Shown: positions 46,268 to 56,795, numbered from the stretch's first letter. The stretch is 64,000 bases of DNA from JAWHTC01 sp032586155 (GCF_032586155.1 NZ_JAWHTC010000003.1:310001-374000); one strand, 5' to 3'. A program made the numbers and translations. Notes: generated by a model from the sequence alone, not told the origin.

Positions 46268-47170
46268 ATGGAATATCTGCGTACTCCTGATGAGCATTTC
46301 GACAATCTACCGGATTTTGACTTTGCACCGAACTATGTGGACGTGGACGATACCTTGGGCGGGCGGTTGCGTGTCGCCTATGTGGACGAAGGTCCGCGCG
46401 ACGCCGCGCCGGTCCTGATGATGCATGGCGAACCGAGCTGGTCTTACCTCTATCGCCACATGATCCCGATCTTCACTGCCGGCGGCCACCGCGCAGTCGC
46501 ACCCGACCTGATCGGTTTTGGCCGCTCAGACAAACCGACCGAGCGCAGCGATTACACCTATCAGCGCCACGTTGACTGGATGGCCGGCTGGTTGGAACAG
46601 GTTGACTTGCAGGGCATCACGCTGGTTTGCCAGGATTGGGGCGGGTTGATCGGTTTGCGGCTGTTGGCGCAGATGCCTGACCGATTTGCCCGTGTGGTGG
46701 TGGCCAACACGGCCCTTCCCACCGGCGACCAACCGATGAGCGACGCTTTCCTTGCCTGGCGCGAGTATTCGCAAACCGTGCCAGATTTCAACGCCGGCCG
46801 GATCGTTTATGGTGGCACGTCCCAAAAGATCAGCGAAGCGGAAGTTGCCGCCTATAACGCTCCGTTCCCGGATGATCGATACAAAGCGGGCGCGCGCCAA
46901 TTCCCGGCGCTTGTGCCCGCCACGCCGGATGATCCCGCCTCGGACGCCAACCGCGCCGCATGGCAAGTGCTGCAACAACTCGACATCCCGGTTCTCACCG
47001 TGTTCGGTGCCGACGACAAGGTCATGGCGGGTGTCGACAAGGTGTTTCACAAGCTGATGCCGGGCGCAGCAGGGCAGGCGCATCAAGTGCTGCCCGACGC
47101 GGGTCATTTCCTGCAGGAAGATGTCGGCGCGGAACTGGCCCAGGCGACGCTGGATTTCATGGCCGGGTAG
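46268..47170 (+). CDS. Haloalkane dehalogenase (alpha/beta hydrolase)
   Basis: A 300-residue alpha/beta hydrolase. Oxyanion motif HGEPSWSYLYR near residues 53-63; nucleophile Asp123 in CQDWGG with the halide-binding Trp124 next to it; catalytic His in AGHFLQED near 286-293. This is the arrangement of haloalkane dehalogenases of the DhlA/DhmA group, which hydrolyse C-halogen bonds to alcohols. Related epoxide hydrolases share the fold, but the DW pair favours dehalogenase. Start chosen at the family-like MEYLRTPDEHF. It stands alone between rpoC and a 2OG-oxygenase-like gene. Confidence 0.83.
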   Translation: MEYLRTPDEHFDNLPDFDFAPNYVDVDDTLGGRLRVAYVDEGPRDAAPVLMMHGEPSWSYLYRHMIPIFTAGGHRAVAPDLIGFGRSDKPTERSDYTYQRHVDWMAGWLEQVDLQGITLVCQDWGGLIGLRLLAQMPDRFARVVVANTALPTGDQPMSDAFLAWREYSQTVPDFNAGRIVYGGTSQKISEAEVAAYNAPFPDDRYKAGARQFPALVPATPDDPASDANRAAWQVLQQLDIPVLTVFGADDKVMAGVDKVFHKLMPGAAGQAHQVLPDAGHFLQEDVGAELAQATLDFMAG

Positions 47171-47302
47171 GGAACGAAACAGTGAAATCCAGCAGCATTT
47201 GTCTGATTTCGTTTGTTTCGCCCTGAATACACTCAGAGTTTATTGCGCGCCGCGTAACGGCGATGGGAGGTTTTGCCTGAATCTGAAAAACCGGGTAAAG
47301 CA

Positions 47303-47923
47303 ATGATTGAAGAGACCAAGTTCGAGAAACTATTTTCCACACCCTTGCTGCGGTTCAAAGTCGCCAACCACGCGGCGCTTAGTCGGGCGCTTTTGGCGGA
47401 AGGGGCGATGATGCAGTCCGAAGAGGACGGGGTAAGCAAGTCCAACCGTCTCGGCTGGCATTCCTCTGGCAACCTGTTTGACCGCAACGCTGACCCGATC
47501 GTCGAGCTGCGGGTTGCGGCGGAAATGGCAATCTTGGCGGCCACCCGCCGGATCACCACAAAGGTGGATCCTGAAACGCTGAAGATGAAGCTGTTCGGCT
47601 GGATGAACGTCAACCCGCAGGGCGGATACAACGTGCCCCATACCCACCCCGGGGCGCATTGGTCCGGCGTCTACTACGTGTCGCAGCCCGAGATCGACGA
47701 GGGCAATTCCGGAATGATCGAATTCCTGGCCCCACGCACCGACCTGTCCCACTGGGCTATTCTCAAGGCCAGCGCCTTCAGCCTGAAAAAGCGTATCCGC
47801 CCCGCAGCGGGCGAGATTGTCGTCTTTCCCTCTTATCTCTTGCACTGGGTCTATCCCAACGAGGCCGATGCCGACCGGGTGACCATTGCGTTCAACGCCA
47901 CGTTCAGCAAACCCAAAGGCTGA
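47303..47923 (+). CDS. Putative 2OG-Fe(II) oxygenase family protein
   Basis: A 206-residue protein resembling the small uncharacterised family of putative 2-oxoglutarate/Fe(II) oxygenases often annotated by TIGR02466. Possible metal and cosubstrate residues are in NVPHTHPGAHWSGVYYV, LLHWVYPNEA (distal His) and DRVTIAFN (Arg). Acts on an unknown substrate. A second, distant member lies at 62062-62685. The ATG at 47303 is preferred to a TTG at 47273 whose GGAGG site is too close. Confidence 0.74.
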   Translation: MIEETKFEKLFSTPLLRFKVANHAALSRALLAEGAMMQSEEDGVSKSNRLGWHSSGNLFDRNADPIVELRVAAEMAILAATRRITTKVDPETLKMKLFGWMNVNPQGGYNVPHTHPGAHWSGVYYVSQPEIDEGNSGMIEFLAPRTDLSHWAILKASAFSLKKRIRPAAGEIVVFPSYLLHWVYPNEADADRVTIAFNATFSKPKG

Positions 47924-47986
47924 GAGCGCTTTCCTTTCGTCGTGATCCGGTGTCTTGTCTGGCGGAACGGGTAGAGGGCAGGCGCT

Positions 47987-48868
47987 ATGGACGGACGCGA
48001 CAACATGAAGGGCGCGGGGCTGATGATGGTCTCGATGGCCGCGTTCACCTTCAATGACGTCTGCATGAAAGAGCTAGCCGGGGATATCCCGCTGATGCAG
48101 GCGATTTTTCTGCGCGGCGTCCTGACCAGCCTGCTCATCTTTGTTGCGGCCCGGCACATGGGGGTGCTGCGCTTTGCGATACCGCGGCGGGACTGGGGCC
48201 TGATCGGATTGCGCAGCATTGCTGAGATTGGCGCGACCTTTTCCTTCCTGACGGCGCTGTTCCATATGCCCATCGCCAATGTCACGGCGATTTTGCAGGC
48301 GCTACCGCTGACCGTAGCGCTGACCGCCGCTGTGTTCTTTGCTGAGCCTCTGGGTTGGCGGCGGATGCTGGCCATCGGCATCGGGTTCTGCGGGGTGCTG
48401 ATGATTGTGCAGCCGGGCGCCGACGGATTTTCCACCTATTCGATCTATGCGCTGATCGCCGTGGGGTTCGTCACGTTGCGGGACTTGTCGTCGCGGCGCC
48501 TGTCACCTGCAGTGCCGTCCTTTACCGTTGCCTTCATCACCGCTGTGATCATTGCTTGCGCTGGCGGCATAACGTCAATCTGGCAAGGCTGGGCCCCGGT
48601 CGAAACACGCCACGGTTTCCTGCTGGCCGGGGCCAGCCTGTTCATCCTCGGGGGCTATCTGGCCTCAGTCGCGGTGATGCGAGTGGGCGAGATCAGCTTC
48701 ATCGCGCCGTTCCGCTATACCGGCCTGATCTGGGCGCTTGTGCTCGGATATCTCGTGTTCGGCGACTGGCCGGATCAACTGACCCTTCTGGGGGCGGCGA
48801 TCGTCGTTGCGATGGGCGTCTTCACATTGTATCGCGAGGCCGCCGCGCGGCGTGCCACCCGGAACTGA
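47987..48868 (+). CDS. EamA/DMT-family transporter
   Basis: A 293-residue inner-membrane protein with ten hydrophobic segments in two EamA halves (about 10-140 and 155-285), as in drug/metabolite transporters of the RhaT/YdcZ kind. Conserved pieces include MKGAGLMMVSMAAFTFNDVCMKEL and the second-half GEISFIAPFRYTGLIWALVLGYLVFGDWP. Substrate unknown. An alternative ATG lies six codons in. Confidence 0.85.
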   Translation: MDGRDNMKGAGLMMVSMAAFTFNDVCMKELAGDIPLMQAIFLRGVLTSLLIFVAARHMGVLRFAIPRRDWGLIGLRSIAEIGATFSFLTALFHMPIANVTAILQALPLTVALTAAVFFAEPLGWRRMLAIGIGFCGVLMIVQPGADGFSTYSIYALIAVGFVTLRDLSSRRLSPAVPSFTVAFITAVIIACAGGITSIWQGWAPVETRHGFLLAGASLFILGGYLASVAVMRVGEISFIAPFRYTGLIWALVLGYLVFGDWPDQLTLLGAAIVVAMGVFTLYREAAARRATRN

Positions 48869-49157
48869 TACGCGACAGGCGCACGTCAAAAGCCTCTGTT
48901 GACAAGGGGTGCGACTCCCCCTATACGCCCCCCATCCGGCTAGGGGTGCAAGCTCCAATGCCGATATCAGAACTCTAGTGGACAAGATCCGGTCTAATGC
49001 TGACCCGATCCTCTGGAAACCCACCGCGTCGTTTACCTCGGAATGGAAACGATAGCGGTTTTTGCGCTGTTTGGACGCATTCGGCGCGCGAGATTTAGGA
49101 AGCCTGTGTGGGGACACCCATACGACACATGTGTTGAGAAACGGGGAAAGAAGCCCA
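48869..49157 (+). promoter_or_regulatory. Leader and promoter region of the str operon
   Basis: A 289-base gap before rpsL with no coding frame. Mixed composition; the part just upstream of 49080 (GCGGTTTTTGCGCTGTTTGG) is locally T-rich and could hold the promoter. GGGAAAGAAG before 49158 serves as ribosome site. Confidence 0.4.
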
Positions 49158-49529
49158 ATGCCAACGATCCAACAGCTGATCCGCAAGCCGCGTCAGCCCA
49201 AAGTGAAACGCTCCAAGTCGCTGCACTTGGAAGGAAACCCTCAGAAGCGCGGCGTATGCACCCGCGTCTACACCACCACGCCGAAGAAGCCGAACTCGGC
49301 TATGCGTAAGGTTGCCAAGGTCCGCCTGACCAATGGCTTCGAGGTGATCTCCTACATTCCCGGTGAAAGTCACAACCTTCAGGAACACTCGGTTGTCCTG
49401 ATCCGTGGCGGCCGTGTGAAAGACCTTCCCGGTGTGCGTTACCACATCCTCCGCGGTGTTCTGGATACCCAGGGCGTCAAAGACCGTAAACAACGTCGTT
49501 CGAAATACGGCGCCAAGCGTCCTAAGTAA
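49158..49529 (+). CDS. rpsL: 30S ribosomal protein S12
   Basis: A 123-residue S12 with the decoding-site loops TTPKKPNSA (Lys43, streptomycin-sensitive form) and GRVKDLPGVRYH (Lys88/Asp89). The start is set at MPTIQQLIRK; the longer frame upstream is non-homologous. First gene of the str operon, 12 bases before rpsG. Confidence 0.97.
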   Translation: MPTIQQLIRKPRQPKVKRSKSLHLEGNPQKRGVCTRVYTTTPKKPNSAMRKVAKVRLTNGFEVISYIPGESHNLQEHSVVLIRGGRVKDLPGVRYHILRGVLDTQGVKDRKQRRSKYGAKRPK

Positions 49530-49541
49530 GGAGAGAGCGAG

Positions 49542-50012
49542 ATGTCACGTCGTCACGCCGCAGAAAAACGCGAAGTCCTGCCCGATGCCAAATTTGGCGA
49601 CAAGGTACTGACCAAGTTCATGAACAACCTCATGCTCGACGGTAAGAAATCCGTTGCTGAGAAAATCGTCTACGGTGCGCTGGATCGCGTCGAAGACAAG
49701 ATCAAGCGCGCGCCGCTTGAAGTGTTCCACGAAGCACTCGAAAACATCCAGCCCAGCGTCGAAGTTCGTTCGCGCCGTGTTGGTGGTGCCACCTACCAGG
49801 TGCCCGTCGAAGTACGCCCCGAGCGTCGTCAGGCCTTGGCGATCCGCTGGTTGATCAACGCCAGCCGTGCGCGCAACGAAAACACGATGGTCGAACGCCT
49901 GGCTGGTGAACTGATGGATGCTGTGCAATCCCGTGGTTCCGCCGTTAAGAAGCGCGAAGACACTCACAAGATGGCCGACGCGAACAAAGCGTTCAGCCAT
50001 TACCGCTGGTAA
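49542..50012 (+). CDS. rpsG: 30S ribosomal protein S7
   Basis: A 156-residue S7 of normal length, starting MSRRHAAEKREVLPDAKFGD and with the beta-ribbon RSRRVGGATYQVPVEV that contacts 16S rRNA. GGAGAG ribosome site upstream. Confidence 0.97.
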   Translation: MSRRHAAEKREVLPDAKFGDKVLTKFMNNLMLDGKKSVAEKIVYGALDRVEDKIKRAPLEVFHEALENIQPSVEVRSRRVGGATYQVPVEVRPERRQALAIRWLINASRARNENTMVERLAGELMDAVQSRGSAVKKREDTHKMADANKAFSHYRW

Positions 50013-50033
50013 CTCCGAGAGAGAAGCAGACCA

Positions 50034-52151
50034 ATGGCACGCGATTATACGCTCGAACACTACCGCAACTTCGGTATCATGGCCCACATCGACGCAGGCA
50101 AGACCACCTGCTCGGAACGGATCCTGTATTACACCGGCAAATCCCACAACATTGGTGAGGTGCACGATGGTGCGGCCACTATGGACTGGATGGAGCAGGA
50201 GCAGGAACGCGGCATCACCATCACCTCGGCTGCGACCACCACCTTCTGGGAGCGCACCGAAGATGGCACGACCCCGGATAGCCCCAAGCACCGGATGAAC
50301 ATCATTGACACCCCCGGCCACGTTGACTTCACCATTGAAGTTGAGCGTTCGCTGGCGGTTCTCGATGGTGCCGTCTGTGTTCTTGACGCCAACGCCGGTG
50401 TTGAGCCCCAGACCGAAACCGTCTGGCGTCAGGCCGACCGTTACAAGGTTCCGCGGATGGTGTTCGTCAACAAGATGGACAAGATCGGTGCCGACTTCTT
50501 CAACTGTGTCGAGATGATCGAAGACCGCACCGGCTCGAAAGCCGTTCCGGTTGGTGTGCCGATTGGTGCAGAGACCGAGCTCGAGGGCCTGGTTGACCTG
50601 GTGACCATGGAGGAATGGCTGTGGCAGGGTGAGGATCTGGGTGCTTCCTGGATCAAAGCTCCGATCCGTGACAGCCTGAAGGACATGGCCGAAGAATGGC
50701 GCGGCAAGATGGTCGAAGCGGCCGTCGAAATGGACGACGATGCCATGATGGAATACCTCGAAGGCAACGAGCCCGACGTGCCGACCCTGCGCGCATTGCT
50801 GCGCAAGGGCACGCTCGAGCTGGCTTTCGTTCCGGTTCTGGGTGGCTCGGCCTTCAAGAACAAAGGTGTGCAGCCGCTGCTCAACGCCGTGATCGACTAT
50901 CTGCCCAGCCCGCTGGACGTTGTCGATTACATGGGCTTCAAACCCGGTGACGAAACCGAGACCCGTGACATCCCGCGCCGTGCGGATGATGACATGGCCT
51001 TCTCGGCGCTGGCGTTCAAAATCATGAACGACCCCTTCGTTGGCTCGCTGACCTTTACCCGCATCTACTCGGGCACGCTCAGCAAGGGTGACACGCTTTT
51101 GAATTCGACCAAGGGTCGCAAAGAGCGTGTTGGCCGGATGATGATGATGCACTCCAACGACCGTGAGGAAATCACCGAAGCGTTCGCGGGCGACATCATC
51201 GCGCTGGCAGGTCTGAAAGACACCACCACGGGCGACACGCTCTGTGCCGTCAATGACCCGGTTGTTCTTGAAACCATGACCTTCCCCGATCCGGTGATCG
51301 AGATCGCGGTCGAGCCGAAAACCAAGGCCGACCAGGAGAAGATGTCCCAGGGTCTGCAGCGCCTCGCCGCAGAAGACCCCTCCTTCCGTGTGGAAACCGA
51401 CATCGAGTCGGGCCAGACCATTATGAAAGGCATGGGCGAACTTCACCTCGACATCCTGGTGGATCGTCTCAAGCGTGAATTCAAGGTTGAAGCCAACATC
51501 GGCGCCCCGCAGGTTGCCTACCGCGAGACCATCGGTCACGAGGTCGAGCACAGCTACACCCACAAGAAACAGTCGGGTGGGTCTGGTCAGTTCGGCGAAG
51601 TGAAAATGATCATTTCCCCGACAGAGCCGGGCGAAGGTTACAGCTTTGAGAGCCGCATCGTTGGTGGGTCTATTCCCAAGGAATACATCCCGGGCGTTGA
51701 AAAAGGCATCAACTCGGTTATGGATAGCGGCCCTCTGGCTGGCTTCCCCGTGATCGACTTCAAGGTTGCCCTGATCGACGGTAAGTTCCACGACGTTGAC
51801 TCAAGCGTTCTGGCGTTCGAAATCGCGGCCCGTATGTGTATGCGTGAAGGCATGCGCAAAGCTGGCGCCAAACTGCTCGAACCGATGATGAAAGTCGAAG
51901 TGATCACGCCGGAAGAATACACCGGTGGCATCATTGGCGATCTGACCTCGCGTCGGGGTCAGGTGTCGGGGCAGGAACCGCGCGGCAACGCCGTTGCGAT
52001 TGATGCTTTCGTGCCGCTCGCCAACATGTTCGGCTACATCAACAACCTGCGTTCGATGAGCTCGGGCCGTGCGAACTTCACCATGCAGTTCGATCACTAC
52101 GATCCGGTACCGCAGAACATCAGCGACGAGATCCAGGCGAAATACGCCTAA
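50034..52151 (+). CDS. fusA: Elongation factor G
   Basis: A 705-residue translocase. G1 is AHIDAGKTT near residues 17-25, G3 is DTPGHVDF, G4 is NKMDK; the five-domain layout with C-terminal YINNLRSMSSGRANFTMQFDHY is complete. 21 bases after rpsG. Confidence 0.97.
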   Translation: MARDYTLEHYRNFGIMAHIDAGKTTCSERILYYTGKSHNIGEVHDGAATMDWMEQEQERGITITSAATTTFWERTEDGTTPDSPKHRMNIIDTPGHVDFTIEVERSLAVLDGAVCVLDANAGVEPQTETVWRQADRYKVPRMVFVNKMDKIGADFFNCVEMIEDRTGSKAVPVGVPIGAETELEGLVDLVTMEEWLWQGEDLGASWIKAPIRDSLKDMAEEWRGKMVEAAVEMDDDAMMEYLEGNEPDVPTLRALLRKGTLELAFVPVLGGSAFKNKGVQPLLNAVIDYLPSPLDVVDYMGFKPGDETETRDIPRRADDDMAFSALAFKIMNDPFVGSLTFTRIYSGTLSKGDTLLNSTKGRKERVGRMMMMHSNDREEITEAFAGDIIALAGLKDTTTGDTLCAVNDPVVLETMTFPDPVIEIAVEPKTKADQEKMSQGLQRLAAEDPSFRVETDIESGQTIMKGMGELHLDILVDRLKREFKVEANIGAPQVAYRETIGHEVEHSYTHKKQSGGSGQFGEVKMIISPTEPGEGYSFESRIVGGSIPKEYIPGVEKGINSVMDSGPLAGFPVIDFKVALIDGKFHDVDSSVLAFEIAARMCMREGMRKAGAKLLEPMMKVEVITPEEYTGGIIGDLTSRRGQVSGQEPRGNAVAIDAFVPLANMFGYINNLRSMSSGRANFTMQFDHYDPVPQNISDEIQAKYA

Positions 52152-52215
52152 GAAACATGGAATTGTGGGGTGCGTGATGGCACGCGCCCTACCTCAGGAA
52201 TAACAGGAGGCCATC

Positions 52216-53391
<1,176 letters not shown>

Positions 53392-53410
53392 TTCGAACTA
53401 AGGGTTCGAC

Positions 53411-53440
53411 GAGGGAGGCCGGATGGTCCGGCCTTCCTCC
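53411..53440 (+). other. Hairpin between tuf and rpsJ
   Basis: AGGCCGGA (53416-53423) pairs with TCCGGCCT (53427-53434) around a 3-base loop, extended by GAGG/CCTC with one G-T pair. No T tract; likely a partial terminator or processing site between the str and S10 units. Confidence 0.55.
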
Positions 53441-53471
53441 TATCAACTCCAACGCCGCGAAAGGCAAAGAA

Positions 53472-53780
53472 ATGCAATCGCAAAACATCCGTATTCGGCT
53501 CAAGGCGTTTGACTATCGCGTTCTGGACGCCAGCACGCAAGAGATCGTCAACACCGCCAAGCGGACCGGCGCCACTGTTCGTGGTCCGATCCCGCTGCCG
53601 AACAAGATCGAAAAATTCACCGTTCTGCGTGGTCCCCACGTGAACAAGAAATCCCGCGATCAGTTCGAGATCCGTACGCACAAGCGTCTTCTCGACATCG
53701 TTGACCCGACCCCGCAGACCGTGGACGCGCTGATGAAGCTCGACCTGGCCGCTGGCGTCGACGTTCAGATCTCGGTCTAA
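53472..53780 (+). CDS. rpsJ: 30S ribosomal protein S10
   Basis: A 102-residue S10 (NusE) with the conserved IRIRLKAFDYRVLDASTQEIV and GPIPLPNKIEKFTVLRGPHVNKKSRDQFE pieces. Also the antitermination partner of NusB and NusG. First gene of the S10 cluster, 16 bases before rplC. Confidence 0.97.
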   Translation: MQSQNIRIRLKAFDYRVLDASTQEIVNTAKRTGATVRGPIPLPNKIEKFTVLRGPHVNKKSRDQFEIRTHKRLLDIVDPTPQTVDALMKLDLAAGVDVQISV

Positions 53781-53796
53781 GGAAGGTATTGGAACA

Positions 53797-54525
53797 ATGC
53801 GCTCTGGTATCATCGCCAAGAAGGTGGGCATGACCCGCCTGTTCATGGAGGACGGCAAGCAGATTCCTGTGACCGTTCTTCAACTCGACAACCTGCAGGT
53901 CGTGGCAACACGCACCGCCGACAAAGACGGCTACACCGCTGTTCAGCTCGGCGCCGGTGCCGCCAAGGCCAAGCGGACTTCGAAGGCCATGCGTGGTCAC
54001 TTTGCGGCTGCCAAGGTTGAACCCAAACGCAAGATCGCGGAATTCCGCGTGTCCGAGGACAACCTCATCGGTGTGGGAGAGGAAATCTCTGCCGAACACT
54101 ATGTGGTTGGTCAGAAGGTCGACGTTGCGGGCACCTCGATTGGTAAAGGCTTTGCCGGCGCCATGAAACGCCACAACTTCGGCGGTCTGCGCGCCTCGCA
54201 CGGTGTTTCGATCTCGCACCGTTCGCACGGCTCGACCGGTCAGTGTCAGGACCCCGGCAAGGTGTTCAAAGGCAAGAAAATGGCCGGCCACATGGGCGCC
54301 GCCCGCGTGACCACCCAGAACCTCGAAGTCGTCAAGACCGACGCCGACCGTGGCCTGGTGTTCATCAAGGGGGCCGTTCCCGGCTCGAAAGGTGGCTGGG
54401 TCACCGTCAAGGATGCGGTCAAGAAAGCCGCGCCCGAAGGCGTGCCTTATCCGGCAGCCCTGAAATCGGCAGCTCAAACCGAAGCACCGGCGGAAGAAGC
54501 GCCTGCGGAAGGTGGTGAAGAATGA
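53797..54525 (+). CDS. rplC: 50S ribosomal protein L3
   Basis: A 242-residue L3 with HGVSISHRSHGSTGQCQDPGKVFKGKKMAGHMG at its core, including the Gln methylated by PrmB in relatives. A C-terminal tail of about 30 residues (EAPAEEAPAEGGEE) exceeds the E. coli length (209) and is usual in alphaproteobacteria. Overlaps rplD by 4 bases. Confidence 0.97.
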   Translation: MRSGIIAKKVGMTRLFMEDGKQIPVTVLQLDNLQVVATRTADKDGYTAVQLGAGAAKAKRTSKAMRGHFAAAKVEPKRKIAEFRVSEDNLIGVGEEISAEHYVVGQKVDVAGTSIGKGFAGAMKRHNFGGLRASHGVSISHRSHGSTGQCQDPGKVFKGKKMAGHMGAARVTTQNLEVVKTDADRGLVFIKGAVPGSKGGWVTVKDAVKKAAPEGVPYPAALKSAAQTEAPAEEAPAEGGEE

Positions 54526-55139
54526 AACTTGATGTGATCAAACTCGACGGCGGCAAGGCCGGTTCGGTTGAGCTCGACGAGGCCCTGTTCGGTCTCGAGC
54601 CGCGCGCCGACATCCTGCACCGCGTCGTCCGCTGGCAGCGCAACAACGCGCAGGCCGGTACGCACAAGGTCAAGACCCGCTCGGAAGTCAAATACTCGAC
54701 CAAGAAGATCTATCGCCAAAAAGGCACCGGTGGCGCACGCCACGGCGCCCGTTCGGCACCGATCTTCCGCGGTGGTGGTGTCTATAAGGGCCCGGTTGTT
54801 CGCAGCCACGGCCACGAGCTGACCAAGAAGTTCCGCAAACTGGGCCTGCGCCACGCGCTGTCGGCCAAGTTGGCTGCGGGCGAGCTGGTTGTGATCGAAA
54901 ACGCCGACTCCGAAGGCAAAACCGCTGCTCTGGCCAAACAGGTCAAGAACCTGGGCTGGAAACGCGCGCTTGTCATCGACGGGGCGACGGTCAACGAGGG
55001 CTTCCTGAAAGCCGCGAAGAACATCGAAGGTCTGGATATCCTGCCGACGATGGGCGCAAACGTCTATGACATCCTCAAGCGTGACACCCTGGTGCTCACC
55101 AAAGCGGCTGTCGAAGCATTGGAGGCTCGCCTGAAATGA
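54522..55139 (+). CDS. rplD: 50S ribosomal protein L4
   Basis: A 205-residue L4 with the exit-tunnel loop KKIYRQKGTGGARHGARSAPIFRGGG near residues 62-87. In gamma-proteobacteria L4 controls the S10 operon. Overlaps genes on both sides by 4 bases. Confidence 0.97.
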   Translation: MKLDVIKLDGGKAGSVELDEALFGLEPRADILHRVVRWQRNNAQAGTHKVKTRSEVKYSTKKIYRQKGTGGARHGARSAPIFRGGGVYKGPVVRSHGHELTKKFRKLGLRHALSAKLAAGELVVIENADSEGKTAALAKQVKNLGWKRALVIDGATVNEGFLKAAKNIEGLDILPTMGANVYDILKRDTLVLTKAAVEALEARLK

Positions 55140-55432
55140 GTGCCGAAGCAAAACACTACGACGTGATCCGCAAGCCGATCATCACCGAGAAAGCAACCAT
55201 GGCATCGGAAACCAATGCCGTTGTATTCGAAGTGGCGATTGATGCTGCCAAACCGCAGATCAAAGAGGCCGTCGAGGCGCTCTTTGGTGTGAAGGTCAAG
55301 GCGGTGAACACCACGATCACCAAGGGCAAGGTCAAACGCTTCCGCGGCCAGCTGGGCAAGCGGAAAGACGTAAAAAAAGCCTATGTGACCCTGGAAGAAG
55401 GCAACACGATCGACGTGAGCACCGGGCTCTGA
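55136..55432 (+). CDS. rplW: 50S ribosomal protein L23
   Basis: A 98-residue L23, tunnel-exit protein that docks SRP and trigger factor, with RKPIITEKATMASETNAVVFEV and VKRFRGQLGKRKDVKKAYVTLEEG. It is the last gene before the first break in the S10 operon; a terminator follows 28 bases on. Confidence 0.97.
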   Translation: MSAEAKHYDVIRKPIITEKATMASETNAVVFEVAIDAAKPQIKEAVEALFGVKVKAVNTTITKGKVKRFRGQLGKRKDVKKAYVTLEEGNTIDVSTGL

Positions 55433-55460
55433 TCGGACGTTTGTCTTCTTGAAGAGATTG

Positions 55461-55490
55461 AACCCCGGCTGCGAAAGTGGCCGGGGTTTT
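55461..55490 (+). terminator. Rho-independent terminator after rplW
   Basis: AACCCCGGC (55461-55469) pairs with GCCGGGGTT (55480-55488), 10-base loop, then TTTT. It cuts the S10 operon between rplW and rplB. Confidence 0.9.
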
Positions 55491-55575
55491 CATTTGCAAT
55501 CACCATGAATCCAGGAGTAATTTTGGACGAATTTTTAGTTTGGGTCGCAATTACAGCAGGCGAATAAATTAATCT

Positions 55576-55938
55576 ATGGATGCGGTTTCAAACACAAAGT
55601 TGGCAAAAACCGTTGTGTTCGTCGTCGAGCAGTTAGCGAACGGTCGTTTTGATGAATTGGCGGAGATTACCAATTCCACACGTCTCACCGCTAGCGAGAT
55701 GGAAGAAGCTCTCTCGGAATATGGTATCAATCTTCTCGCTCCAATCTCAATTTCTATGGACGAACTAGATGTCGTTGAGGTGAGCCGCGGGTATCGAAAA
55801 GCTCCGCACGAATGGAGCGTCTGGTATCAGCTGGTCGACAAGGTGCTTGGCCCAAGCGATCTTACACTTAGACTGACGATTGTGGACAAGGGTACACAGA
55901 TTTTAGGTGTCGAGGTTGATGATATACGCGTCAATTGA
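55576..55938 (+). CDS. AT-rich orphan gene, function unknown
   Basis: A 120-residue acidic protein with no signal or membrane segment. A helical first half (VVFVVEQLANGRFDELAEI) is followed by a beta-rich second half (WSVWYQLVDKVLGPSDLTLRLTIVDKG). Base composition and codon use are far more AT-rich than the ribosomal genes around it, with codons such as TTA and TCT, so it was probably acquired. The form resembles small immunity or DUF7668-like proteins, which is only a guess. No good ribosome site is seen. Confidence 0.6.
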   Translation: MDAVSNTKLAKTVVFVVEQLANGRFDELAEITNSTRLTASEMEEALSEYGINLLAPISISMDELDVVEVSRGYRKAPHEWSVWYQLVDKVLGPSDLTLRLTIVDKGTQILGVEVDDIRVN

Positions 55939-55991
55939 CGTCTATAGCCGAGCGATGCCACAGTTGAGTTAATAAACGAGCGCGCGAAACA

Positions 55992-56007
55992 GCGGCCCTT
56001 GGGCCGC
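55992..56007. other. Short GC hairpin
   Basis: GCGGCCC (55992-55998), TT, GGGCCGC (56001-56007), 54 bases after the orphan gene and inside a 258-base gap with no coding frame. It could end transcription on either strand. Confidence 0.4.
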
Positions 56008-56196
56008 CGCGCATTGCCGACGCGCCCCCACGCGGCGGCGATTGGGTGAGGCAAGTGCGACACTGACAGGGCGTACGGACCACGCGGGGATAAAGTGGTG
56101 TCCGGAAAAGGTAGGTCGCCACCGCGCGCGTCGGCCATGCGCGGGGTGTGCCTCACGGTGCTGGTCTTTGCCACCTGATCCCGCTAAAGCCGCCTC

Positions 56197-56532
56197 ATGA
56201 GCGATACTCTGCCCCCATGCCCCGCCTGTTCGTCGGCCTTCACCTATGAAATGGACGCCCTTCTGGTCTGCCCCGAGTGCGGCCATGAGTGGACGGCGGG
56301 GGAGGGCGTAGCCACAGGGGCCGAGGTGCGCGACTCTGTCGGCAACCTGCTGGCGGATGGCGACGACGTGACGGTGATCAAGGATCTCAAGGTCAAGGGT
56401 TCATCCGCGACCGTGAAGGTGGGTACCAAGGTGCGTGGCATTCGTCTTGTCGACGGGGATCACGATATCGACTGCAAGGTGCCCGGCATTGGCAAGATGG
56501 GGCTGAAATCTCAATTCGTGAAAAAGGCCTGA
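56197..56532 (+). CDS. yjdM: YjdM/PhnA-like zinc-ribbon protein
   Basis: A 111-residue protein with an N-terminal zinc ribbon (CPACSSAFTYEMDALLVCPECGHEW; four Cys) and a C-terminal SH3-like domain (VRDSVGNLLADGDDVTVIKDLKVKGSSATVKVGTKVRGIRL). This is the YjdM family, formerly called PhnA; it is not a phosphonoacetate hydrolase and its function is not established. It sits between rplW and rplB without a ribosomal link. Confidence 0.86.
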   Translation: MSDTLPPCPACSSAFTYEMDALLVCPECGHEWTAGEGVATGAEVRDSVGNLLADGDDVTVIKDLKVKGSSATVKVGTKVRGIRLVDGDHDIDCKVPGIGKMGLKSQFVKKA

Positions 56533-56592
56533 GCACCAGCGCGGCCAAACCAGCCGTTGCGTGTCCCCTGCATGGGGCGTAGGCTCGCCTCC

Positions 56593-56769
56593 ATGAAACA
56601 TGTCCCCAAAGAAAACACCGATGATGCGCTGATCCAGGAATACCTGAACAAGGGTGGCAAGGTCACTGTTGGCAAAACCAAACCGCCCAAGCCCGAGCTG
56701 GGGCTGAGCAAAAATGCCTGGAACGCCAAGCTGACCAAGGAAGAGAAGGCCGCGCGCGACGGCAAGTGA
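56593..56769 (+). CDS. Small basic protein, function unknown
   Basis: A 58-residue soluble protein rich in Lys (VTVGKTKPPKPELGLSKNAWNAKLTKEEKAARDGK). The ATG at 56593 is used; upstream in-frame starts lack support. It follows yjdM by 60 bases. I do not know a function. Confidence 0.5.
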   Translation: MKHVPKENTDDALIQEYLNKGGKVTVGKTKPPKPELGLSKNAWNAKLTKEEKAARDGK

Positions 56770-56795
56770 TCGCGCGCGAACGCAAGGGTAGGGGC

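Noticed and set aside
56197..56532. Phosphonoacetate hydrolase (PhnA)
   Set aside because: The zinc ribbon plus SH3-like layout is YjdM; the hydrolase of the same name is an unrelated enzyme.
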